64,000 bases of DNA, from the NCBI GenBank assembly GCA_022843145.1, contig JALHOF010000001.1, positions 391,379 through 455,378 of the forward strand. Reading direction: 5' to 3'. Made by a program: the position numbers and the translations under genes. The notes beneath the pieces are model-generated. The model was given only the letters and a program-made list of their open reading frames with translations. It had not been told where the DNA came from and ran no database searches. Shown here one piece after another: positions 56,019 through 63,784 of the stretch (positions are counted from its first letter, which is position 1; every line of letters starts with the position of its first letter). The DNA is from Hyphomicrobium sp. Lineage in GTDB: Bacteria; Pseudomonadota; Alphaproteobacteria; Rhizobiales; Hyphomicrobiaceae.

Positions 56019-56203
56019 CCGACACCACGTCAGGCCTTGATGGGGGCTTGAGGAACCGGGCTCGGGGAGCGGGTCAAACGCAGCGCGTAGCGCTCCGAAG
56101 GGGCGGAGCTGCACAAGGCGAAGCCGCGGAAGCGAGCCGCGTTGACCCATAGCGATCGAGCCCGGTTAGACCCCATCCTAGAAAGGCCTTACGTGATGCC
56201 GGA
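56019..56203. other. long imperfect inverted repeat (about 180 nt), candidate structured RNA or DNA element
   Basis: Left arm blocks and their partners: CACGTCAGGCCTT (56026-56038) with AAGGCCTTACGTG (56183-56195); GATGGGG region (about 56039-56045) with CCCCATC (56171-56177); AACCGGGCTCG (56054-56064) with CGAGCCCGGTT (56157-56167), perfect; GGGTCAAACGC (56071-56081) with GCGTTGACCC (56139-56148). The central approximately 57 nt hold smaller stems, e.g. GCTCCG (56092-56097) / CGGAGC (56104-56109). It lies in a gap of about 400 bp between the three small minus genes and the S74 gene. Confidence 0.65.
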
Positions 56204-56389
56204 CGAAGGTATTATGCGGGGGGACGTGGGAAGAAATCCGAAAAACAGAAGCCTTGACCTGTCGGCGCGGGGCGCAGGCAAGGAGGCGTCACTATTGATG
56301 AGACAGTTGACCGCTACCGCTAATAAACAGTAGACTGAATACGGGCTTGCACTAACCTGAACGTGCATTGGCGCCCGTTCGGGGAGTGA

Positions 56390-58066
56390 TTGAAGACCGC
56401 ATTCAGAAGCACTGCTTTAGCCGTCATACTGTTAGCCCTCACCGGCTTAACTGACGCCAATGCGGCTTGCACGTCGCCAGCCGGTATTGAGGGATCGATC
56501 ACCTGGAACGGCACGAACGCCGTCATCTGGTGCGATGGCGCGAACTGGAATTCGTTAGCGTCGGGCGGCGGTGGGATCACAGCACTTACAGGCAACATTA
56601 CGGCGTCAGGAACGGGAAGCGTTGTTGCGACCATTGCGAACGGTGCAGTCACGTATGCCAAGATACAAAACACATCGGCTGCCAGCGTGCTTCTAGGTCG
56701 AGGCGCAGGAGCAGGGGCGGGAAACGTCCAGGAACTCACACTCGGGTCCGGGCTGTCACTCTCGGGCACGACACTGAGCGCGATAGGTAGTGGAACGGTT
56801 TCCGGCACGACAAACTATGTCGCCAAATTCACCGGAGCGTCAGCCGTCGGCAACTCGCAGATTTTTGACAACGGCACCAACGTTGGCATTGGGACGACGG
56901 CGCCTGCTAAATTATTGACGGTGTCGAGCACCGGCAGCCTTGGGGGACCGACCTTTGGGGGCGGCGTACCTGTAGTGCGGCTGCAAAATTCCGGCTCATG
57001 GTCAGAGCCATCTTTGGAGTTCATGGAAATTGGCAGTAATCCGATTGCATCGATCGCCGCTAAAAACACTGGCGGTGGGGCAGGGGACCTTATTTTCTTA
57101 ACACGGCTTGCGGCAAATACCACGCCAAGCGAGCGCATGCGCATAGATACGAACGGCAACGTCGGCATCGGGACGGCTACCCCTGCCGACGCGGTTCACG
57201 CGCTGAGAGATCAAAACGCAGCGACGCGCCTGCAGGTCAGCAACTCCGATCTTGGCGCATCAGCTTCAGCACAATTGACGGTAGCAAACGTAGGAGGGTC
57301 GGTAGAAGACACTCTGAGGATGATGGCCATGGGGAGAGGCTTTGGCTCAATTGGTGGTTTCGTCCAGGATGGTGGAGCTGTTGTCGCTGGCAGCAACCTG
57401 ACAGGAGGCTTGTCATTGATAGCAAGGGAGGCTGCAGCGCCTATCCGCCTCTATGCCGGTGGGGAATCAAATGAAGTAATGAGGATTACAGCCGCCGGCA
57501 ACGTCGGCATCGGGATCACTACTTTTGGTGCCAAGCTGTACGTTCAGAACACTGGTACTAATCAGGATACAATTGTAGCGACGACTGATGTGACAAGCCG
57601 TGCCGCCTTGTCGGCGGCAAGTTCTGTCTCTTCGGCCTACGCAGGATATTTTTACGTCAGCGGCGGCAGCACCTGCTACATCGGCAATGGATCGGTTGGA
57701 TGGGCCTGCTCATCAGACATCCGTAAAAAGAAAAACGTGCTTACGCTCGTTGGCGCGCTCGATAAAGTCGAGCAGCTAAGAGGGGTCTCATTCCGGTGGA
57801 AAAATAGTAGCGATGATGGCGTCAAGCTCGGCGTCATTGCACAAGAAGTGCAGAAGGTATTTCCGCAAGCCGTCAATGTCGACAATGACGGATTTTTGAG
57901 CGTTGACTATGACGCGCTGATCGGACCAATGATTGAAGCCGTCAAGGAGCTTAAGGCTGCGAACGATAAACTCCGTTTTGAATTAGAGACCGCAAATGAC
58001 AATCGAGCGGCTGAAATCGAAGCGCTCCGCGCCGAGATTGAGGCGTTGAAGAAGGCGGGTCACTAG
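56390..58066 (+). CDS. secreted tail-fibre-like protein with C-terminal S74 self-cleaving chaperone domain
   Basis: 558 residues from a TTG start (LKTAFRSTALAVILLAL, signal peptide ending DANA-AC). The middle is Gly/Ser/Thr-rich and repetitive, with repeated NVGIGTT/NVGIGTA/NVGIGIT units typical of trimeric phage fibres. The C-terminal approximately 115 residues are a peptidase S74 (intramolecular chaperone) domain: Ser442 and Lys447 in SSDIRKKKN form the expected Ser-Lys pair, followed by LGVIAQEVQKVFPQAV and a coiled coil. Phage-type fibre domain on an exported protein; an adhesin or surface fibre is likely. Lower GC than neighbours. Confidence 0.85.
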   Translation: MKTAFRSTALAVILLALTGLTDANAACTSPAGIEGSITWNGTNAVIWCDGANWNSLASGGGGITALTGNITASGTGSVVATIANGAVTYAKIQNTSAASVLLGRGAGAGAGNVQELTLGSGLSLSGTTLSAIGSGTVSGTTNYVAKFTGASAVGNSQIFDNGTNVGIGTTAPAKLLTVSSTGSLGGPTFGGGVPVVRLQNSGSWSEPSLEFMEIGSNPIASIAAKNTGGGAGDLIFLTRLAANTTPSERMRIDTNGNVGIGTATPADAVHALRDQNAATRLQVSNSDLGASASAQLTVANVGGSVEDTLRMMAMGRGFGSIGGFVQDGGAVVAGSNLTGGLSLIAREAAAPIRLYAGGESNEVMRITAAGNVGIGITTFGAKLYVQNTGTNQDTIVATTDVTSRAALSAASSVSSAYAGYFYVSGGSTCYIGNGSVGWACSSDIRKKKNVLTLVGALDKVEQLRGVSFRWKNSSDDGVKLGVIAQEVQKVFPQAVNVDNDGFLSVDYDALIGPMIEAVKELKAANDKLRFELETANDNRAAEIEALRAEIEALKKAGH

Positions 58067-58118
58067 ACGACTAACTGCCGTTGGTCGGGATGACCCAATT
58101 GCAACACGCCGCCGCGTT

Positions 58119-58211
58119 GAGCTGAAGGCGACCAACGACGAAGTTGGGCCGCGGAACGTAGCCTTCGACGAGCTGCGCCGCGAGATCGACGCTTTAAGAC
58201 CGGCCCGTTAA
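58119..58211 (+). pseudogene. remnant of an S74-protein C-terminal coiled coil
   Basis: In frame from 58119: ELKATNDE...FDELRREIDALRPAR then TAA. This matches the end of the upstream gene (ELKAANDK...AEIEALRAEIEALKKAGH) in pattern, but there is no gene around it. It is probably a decayed second copy of the same kind of gene. The following 200 bp (58212-58411) show no gene. Confidence 0.5.
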
Positions 58212-58411
58212 CAGTGCGGCGGTAGCCGCTTCGAGTAGGTACCTGCCTCCCAAAACCTTCGCAGCGGCCCAAAGTTAGCCCAGCCGTCATCCCTCTTGCT
58301 GAGCCACTGTGCCAGGACTGTGCATGATCCACTGGCCTGCGCGGCTAGCGGTCCATAGAATATTCCCTGCGAATATATGAAACGTCCGCGACAGGGATTA
58401 CGACGCTCCTG

Positions 58412-61003
58412 ATGCCACCAACAGCATCCCATGAATTACGCAGAAGCCGCTTGTCATGGCTGTTTCGAAGCCTGTTGGGGAGCCGATTGCGAAGCATCCG
58501 TATTGCAGAGTCTGGTATCGATCTTTCTGGAGGCAGTCCGCGGCAGCTGCTTTTCACGCAGATGACCAGCCCGGCACGCGTAGCTGGCCGCGGCTCGGTC
58601 ATTGTCACACTCGCGAACGGTCCAGAGTTTCACGCATCAGGCTTCCGGCACGCGGACATTCCGCCATTCGTGCAAGCAGTGAATGAGGCGCGCCAAAGTT
58701 TCATCTCCGGCCTGTTTGAACAGGCGGAGCCAGAACTGCGCGCGCTGACGCAGGCAAAGGATCGTCTGGATCGACCAAGGCGCTTTCCGGCCGCATGCCT
58801 CCTGAACCCTTTCGTCAAGCGGGCCCAGGTTCTGTTCGAGCGGCTGCCGGCCGCCCGGCCGGCGGACCTGCTGACCGACGAGCAGATTCTGATGTACGAG
58901 GCCGCTTCGGCAATGCGCCATCAGCCTGAACAGCTACGCGACGCGGCTACTAATGCCTTCGTCGCGGTCGAGCTCTTGGAGATGAAGTCATTCTTCGACA
59001 CGATTGAATCGCACCCTTTGACGCCCGAACAGCGTCTGGCCGTGGTGACGGATGAGGATGCGACCCTCGTTCTGGCGGGCGCAGGCTCCGGCAAGACAAG
59101 CGTGATCGTCGCAAAGACCGCCTATCTCATCGAGCGCGGTATTCGCACTCCCGAAGAGATCCTTCTCCTGGCCTTCGGAAAAGACGCCGCTGCGGAGATG
59201 GCCGCCAGGATCGGGCAGCGATGCGGCTCACCCGTCGAGGCAATGACCTTCCACGCGCTTGGCTACGAAATCATTCGACAGGTCGAAGGACAAGGACCCG
59301 CCCTCGCTGCGCACGCAAGCGATGACGCACAGTTTTACGTATTGTTGCGCGAGATCCTGATGAGCGAGATCGCGACAAAGGCCGGTCCTTGCGCAATCCT
59401 TCTTAACTGGTTTGCGGAGTTCTACAGGCCCTGGAAAACGGAATGGGATTTCACCTCGGCGCATGAATACGCACACTATGTGCAGATGACCGAGCTGAGG
59501 ACTCTTCAAGGAGAGCTTGTGCGCAGCTTCGAGGAGCTGGTGATTGCGAACTGGCTCTATCTCAACGGGATCGCTTACGAATACGAGCCGGACTACGAGC
59601 ACGCCATTGCGGGCAATGACCGCCGTGCCTACACGCCGGATTTCCGGCTAAGCGAAAGCGGCGTCTATATCGAGCATTTCGGCGTTCGAAAAACGCGCGG
59701 TCCGGGCGGTGAAGAGCGCCTGACCACAGCGCCGCATATCGATCGCGAGCGTTATCTCGAAGGCATGGCGTGGAAGCGCAAGCTCCACAAAGCGCACGGC
59801 ACCATTCTGGTCGAGACCTATAGCTATGAGAATGTCGAGGGACGACTGCTCGAAGAGCTTGGGAACAAGCTCAAACCGTACGTGACACGTAGGCCGATCT
59901 CTCCCACCGCAGCCCTGGAAAAGCTCTCGCAACTGGGACAGGTCGATGCGTTCACGCAGACTCTCGGCATCTTCCTGCGGCACTTCAAGAGCGGAGGTTT
60001 GAGCGTCGAGAATTGCCGGGAGCGCATCGGGAATAGCGCTGGCGCTCGACGAGGAGAGGCATTCCTCCAGATATTCCAGCTGGTCTTAGAGGCCTACGAG
60101 GAGCGATTAGGTGAGCGTATTGATTTTGAAGACATGATCAATCGCGCCGCGGCTCATGTAAAATCGGGCCGATACCAGAGTCCCTACAGGCACTTTCTGG
60201 TCGATGAGTTCCAGGATATCTCAGACGGCCGGGCCGGTCTGCTTCTGGCCCTCAAGGCGCAGCATTCGGACGCGCGGCTTTTCGCAGTGGGGGATGACTG
60301 GCAGTCGATCTATCGCTTTGCAGGGTCCGATCTCACCCTCATGCGCAAGTTCGGAGAAACCTTCGGAGGCAGCCTTGCTGGCTCGAAGGACGTTCACACT
60401 GTCGTGGATCTGGGCCGGACATTCCGCAATGTGGACCGGATCGCTCAAGCGGCGCGCCGCTTTGTACTAAGGAATCCAACGCAGCTTGCGAAACATGTCA
60501 TCCCGGCTGCCCAGGCGGACGCGCCGGCAGTCAAGCTGGTGTTTTACACACGCAGCACCGAGGCCGATGCCTTGCGGGCAGCATTAGACGAGATCCGCGT
60601 CCGTTCCAACGCAAGCGGCGGAGCCCGTGTTCTTCTTCTTGGGCGGTACCGCTTCGTCCAGCCGCAGAATCTTGCCGCGCTCGGCACGGCGTATCCCGAC
60701 CTGGATATGCGCTTCCTCACGGCGCATCGCTCTAAAGGCCTTGAGGCCGATCACGTCATCATCCTGCGTGCTGCGCGCGGGCGAATGGGGTTTCCATCAG
60801 AAATAATCGACGACTCTCTTCTTGATCTGGTTTTACCGGAGCCAGAGGCGTTCGAGCATGCTGAAGAGCGTCGGCTCTTCTATGTGGCTTTAACGAGGGC
60901 CCGGCATTCGGTAACAATATTGGTCGACCGGGACGCTCCATCGGTCTTTGCTACAGAGATTCTGGAGGACAACAAGTATGGCGCCATTCGGCTCGCCGAG
61001 TAA
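58412..61003 (+). CDS. helicase IV (HelD-like) UvrD/Rep helicase with inserted nuclease-like domain
   Basis: 863 residues, against about 684 in E. coli HelD. The N-terminal domain and helicase motifs follow HelD order: SHPLTPEQRLAVVTDEDATL, Walker A LAGAGSGKTSVIV (about residue 221), LLAFGKDAAAEM, DEFQDISDGRAGLLLAL, VGDDWQSIYRFAGSD, FLTAHRSKGLEADHV, LFYVALTRARHSV. Between about residues 360 and 490 lies an extra domain with SFEELVIANWLYLNGI, YTPDFRL (Asp410) and YIEHFG (Glu421), a PD-(D/E)XK-like layout with His in place of the usual Lys. 3'-5' DNA helicase; the insert suggests a nuclease. Confidence 0.88.
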   Translation: MPPTASHELRRSRLSWLFRSLLGSRLRSIRIAESGIDLSGGSPRQLLFTQMTSPARVAGRGSVIVTLANGPEFHASGFRHADIPPFVQAVNEARQSFISGLFEQAEPELRALTQAKDRLDRPRRFPAACLLNPFVKRAQVLFERLPAARPADLLTDEQILMYEAASAMRHQPEQLRDAATNAFVAVELLEMKSFFDTIESHPLTPEQRLAVVTDEDATLVLAGAGSGKTSVIVAKTAYLIERGIRTPEEILLLAFGKDAAAEMAARIGQRCGSPVEAMTFHALGYEIIRQVEGQGPALAAHASDDAQFYVLLREILMSEIATKAGPCAILLNWFAEFYRPWKTEWDFTSAHEYAHYVQMTELRTLQGELVRSFEELVIANWLYLNGIAYEYEPDYEHAIAGNDRRAYTPDFRLSESGVYIEHFGVRKTRGPGGEERLTTAPHIDRERYLEGMAWKRKLHKAHGTILVETYSYENVEGRLLEELGNKLKPYVTRRPISPTAALEKLSQLGQVDAFTQTLGIFLRHFKSGGLSVENCRERIGNSAGARRGEAFLQIFQLVLEAYEERLGERIDFEDMINRAAAHVKSGRYQSPYRHFLVDEFQDISDGRAGLLLALKAQHSDARLFAVGDDWQSIYRFAGSDLTLMRKFGETFGGSLAGSKDVHTVVDLGRTFRNVDRIAQAARRFVLRNPTQLAKHVIPAAQADAPAVKLVFYTRSTEADALRAALDEIRVRSNASGGARVLLLGRYRFVQPQNLAALGTAYPDLDMRFLTAHRSKGLEADHVIILRAARGRMGFPSEIIDDSLLDLVLPEPEAFEHAEERRLFYVALTRARHSVTILVDRDAPSVFATEILEDNKYGAIRLAE

Positions 61004-61143
61004 TGAGAACGTCGGTGGCGATCCAGGTAGCGGGCTCTTACTCTCGAAGGGGTCCGGCGCGGCGAGACCAGATATGCAATTGCGCAAATGTAGGTTTGCA
61101 ATGACAAGGGAATAGCCGCCTATTTCCGAAGAAGGAACGCTGC

Positions 61144-61473
61144 ATGAGCGAGGACGACGCGATCCAGAATGCAATCGATGTGGTTTCGGCATTCTTCGAC
61201 GTGTCGATCGAGGACTTGGCATCAGAACGGCGGTCGCGCAGCGTGCACCGCGCGCGTTGTTTCGGCATCTATCTAGCGTACATGGCAGGAGCAGACGAAC
61301 AGGAGATCGGCCGGCGGTTTGGCAGAGACCAAAATATGGTTCTCGCCATCTGCCGGGCAATCAGGAACGAGGTCTCCCGCGATCAGGAACAAGCGAGGCA
61401 ACTGAGTGACCTCATGGATGCCTGCGCTTCAGCCTCCGAAAGCCGCAACTGGCTCAATCGACCAACGACCTGA
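61144..61473 (+). CDS. free-standing DnaA domain-IV-like DNA-binding protein
   Basis: 109 residues. The pattern VSAFFDVSIEDLASERRSRS, HRARCFGIYLAYM and EIGRRFGRDQNMVLAICRAI follows DnaA domain IV (in DnaA: IGRxFGxRDHSTV). The signature loop is altered: RDQNMV in place of RDHTTV. There is no ATPase part. A DnaA-box-like DNA-binding protein or a decoy/regulator of replication is an inference. AAGGAACG precedes the ATG. Its 3' end overlaps the convergent AAA+ protease gene by 20 bp. Confidence 0.78.
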   Translation: MSEDDAIQNAIDVVSAFFDVSIEDLASERRSRSVHRARCFGIYLAYMAGADEQEIGRRFGRDQNMVLAICRAIRNEVSRDQEQARQLSDLMDACASASESRNWLNRPTT

Positions 61474-62824
61474 CAGGCCTGTCACCCCCGACAAGCGAGC
61501 GTATTTCGGCCTCTGCCAGGCAGCGACGCTCGATCAGGGCATCAGTGACGGCGATGACAGCAGTAGCGTCATTCGTGATGAGAGCCCGCGCGTCTGCGTA
61601 AGCTGCCGATAGGATGACATCGACTTCCTTCGCCATGGCACCGCGATAGGGGAGCGCGGGACGTTCCATAACCGAGGTGCCGTACCAGACGATGGAAGAG
61701 GTATCGCCGAGACCCAGGTTTGCGATCGCATCGATAGCCGCACGCGTAGCTGCTGCCAAATCAGATGAGGGGCCTCCGCCGGCACCGCCGCTGATCGAGC
61801 CGAGCAGAACTTCTTCCGCAGCGCGTCCGGCCAGCAGGACCGTCAGCGTCTTTGTAAAGCTGTCACGGGTTATGAGCTGATGGCCTGAACCGATAAAGGT
61901 GCGTCCCGATCCGCCCCCACGATCAATTATTGAAACATGCATGCCGTCGGCCTTCTTCAGCCGAACGGCGGCGACTGCGTGTCCTGCCTCATGGATGGCG
62001 ACACGCCTGTCTTCGTCGACGTCACGCTTCCTCGGCTCAAGGACTGCATAGAAATCTTCAATATTGAGCGTTCGTTTGAGGATACGGGCGTGCCTGCGCG
62101 CGTCGCGCACCAGCTTGCCAAGATCGGCGCCGGTCATCCCAAAGCAGCTCACCGAAAAAAGCGAGAGATCGCCCAGGCGATCTACCTCTGCTTGTTCGAG
62201 GTGAAAACGCAAGATTTGCGGAATGTCGCCCGAGCCGGGCATTGGCACATAAATCAGTCGGTCGAGCCTGCCGGCGCGCAGCAATGCAGGATCGAGGCGG
62301 GATGGGTCATTGCAGATGCCGATGACAGCCACACCCTGTCGGGCGATAGCGCCACTCAGGCGCTCCAGCAGAGCATTGACGACGGGTATCCACCAATCCT
62401 GCCGATCGTCGCCGGGACGGCGCGTGGGGATGCTGTCGAGTTCGTCGATTGCAAGAATGCACGGGGCGTGCGATTCCGCGGCCCTGAAATCCAACTCCAT
62501 CGCACCCAGGACGTCGCCAAGGTGGCCTTCGCGGTGTCGTTGCCACCGCGCGTAGGATGCCGCGATCAACGGAACTTCGCAGCTTGCGGCGAGGGCTTTG
62601 GCGAACGTCGACTTGCCCGTGCCGGGAGGTCCGTGGACGACAACTCCGGGATCAACATCCTCCCACCGTATTCTGTTTTCACGAAACGCTAACAGATCCT
62701 GCGCGAATGCCTCCCCCCATGCCCGCAATTCGGACATGCCGGCGAGATCACAAAGCTTGGGAGATTCGGGTCTCAGAAGAGGGGAGCAGCCGATCAGGGG
62801 CGGCCGCGGTCGTTTGTCTGCCAT
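61454..62824 (-). CDS. soluble FtsH-like AAA+ zinc metalloprotease
   Basis: 456 residues. AAA+ module: Walker A GPPGTGKST (65-73), Walker B CILAIDELDSI (about 122-132), sensor ICNDPSRLDPALLRAGRLDR. Peptidase M41 domain: HEAGH at residues 278-282 and the third-ligand region GGGPSSDLAAATRAA, so the protease site looks complete. FtsH is normally anchored by two N-terminal membrane helices and is about 640 residues; here there is no membrane segment and both domains are short. Substrate unknown; regulation of element or phage proteins is a guess. Confidence 0.85.
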   Translation of the reverse strand: MADKRPRPPLIGCSPLLRPESPKLCDLAGMSELRAWGEAFAQDLLAFRENRIRWEDVDPGVVVHGPPGTGKSTFAKALAASCEVPLIAASYARWQRHREGHLGDVLGAMELDFRAAESHAPCILAIDELDSIPTRRPGDDRQDWWIPVVNALLERLSGAIARQGVAVIGICNDPSRLDPALLRAGRLDRLIYVPMPGSGDIPQILRFHLEQAEVDRLGDLSLFSVSCFGMTGADLGKLVRDARRHARILKRTLNIEDFYAVLEPRKRDVDEDRRVAIHEAGHAVAAVRLKKADGMHVSIIDRGGGSGRTFIGSGHQLITRDSFTKTLTVLLAGRAAEEVLLGSISGGAGGGPSSDLAAATRAAIDAIANLGLGDTSSIVWYGTSVMERPALPYRGAMAKEVDVILSAAYADARALITNDATAVIAVTDALIERRCLAEAEIRSLVGGDRPVRSLVD

Positions 62825-63109
62825 GAAGCTTCCTCCAGCGTTAAAGCAAGCGCTCTTGCCTGCATCAGGAAGCTTCGTGAAAAACGAGGAACGCTTGATG
62901 TACTTGCGGTCGAAGGCAAAATTTTGACGACAGAATCAGCCGCGAGAAATCACTCTGTTCTGAACATGCCCGAACGTGGGCTAACCTGCAGTCTAACCCG
63001 CCAAGCCTCAACTGATGAATGTGGACTATTTGAAAGCGAGACTTCCCGGATTATCGCGGACACGCTCTGATCGACCTAGATTATTTTTGATGTGATTCCC
63101 GAGGCGACC

Positions 63110-63727
63110 ATGTTTGATGATCTGATTACATATCACGCGCCACCGCCCAACCGCGTCATCGCCTGTGAAGCCGACGTTGAGCATCACCTGTCAGAAGCCG
63201 CGGTGATGCTCGCGTTCGCCATGCACTTGCTGCGCACAGTGCCAGATCTGATGCATGTTGAGATTCACCCAGACGGCGAGCACGGCAAACGCTTTGATTT
63301 TCACGGCTGGCTGCAGACCCACGATTTCACGATGACGAGTTCATTGGGCTCGACCAGCTACGGCGGCATGTATTCGGACAAGGCCGGGCGCACGTTGACG
63401 TTGAGCCTGATCCCGGGACGAGGCGACGTCGTTGCCGACATAAATGGGCAAAGCTTCGTTGCAGAGTGCAAGGGGGGCGTGATCAATACAAAACACTCCG
63501 GCCAGACCTCCAGACTACGCAAAGGCCTGTGCGAGACGGTGGGTCTATCGCTCGCCACACCGATAGTAGTTGGAAGGCGTCAGTTCGTTGTCGTTCCGAA
63601 AACGCGGACGACCGAGGTCCTCGCTCGTAAAATGGCTCAACGCGCCCAGCAGGCTGGAATCTCGATTGCGTTGGTCGACGGTCGCGGAAATATTTTTGAC
63701 ATCCGGCCGGATCACGCGCCCGGATAA
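63110..63727 (+). CDS. probable PD-(D/E)XK nuclease-fold protein
   Basis: 205 residues from the ATG at 63110 (GAGG 5 bp upstream); a GTG at 63092 is possible. Around residues 104-122: GRGDVVADINGQSFVAECKGG, that is Asp (106 or 110) followed by Glu119-x-Lys121, the nuclease D-ExK pattern on a strand-turn-strand. The rest (SRLRKGLCETVGLSLATPIVV, QFVVVPKTRTTEVLARKM) would complete an alpha/beta nuclease core. No specific family recognised. Convergent with the ArdC gene (57-bp gap). Confidence 0.65.
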   Translation: MFDDLITYHAPPPNRVIACEADVEHHLSEAAVMLAFAMHLLRTVPDLMHVEIHPDGEHGKRFDFHGWLQTHDFTMTSSLGSTSYGGMYSDKAGRTLTLSLIPGRGDVVADINGQSFVAECKGGVINTKHSGQTSRLRKGLCETVGLSLATPIVVGRRQFVVVPKTRTTEVLARKMAQRAQQAGISIALVDGRGNIFDIRPDHAPG

Positions 63728-63784
63728 GCTAAGCGCCATGAGCATGTCTCGGTTCAAGCGCATCGGAACGCAGTCACCCACCCA

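Noticed and set aside
56019..56203. Long hairpin as an integron attC site
   Set aside because: The length is suitable, but I see no GTTRRRY / RYYYAAC core pair at the ends and no integron integrase.
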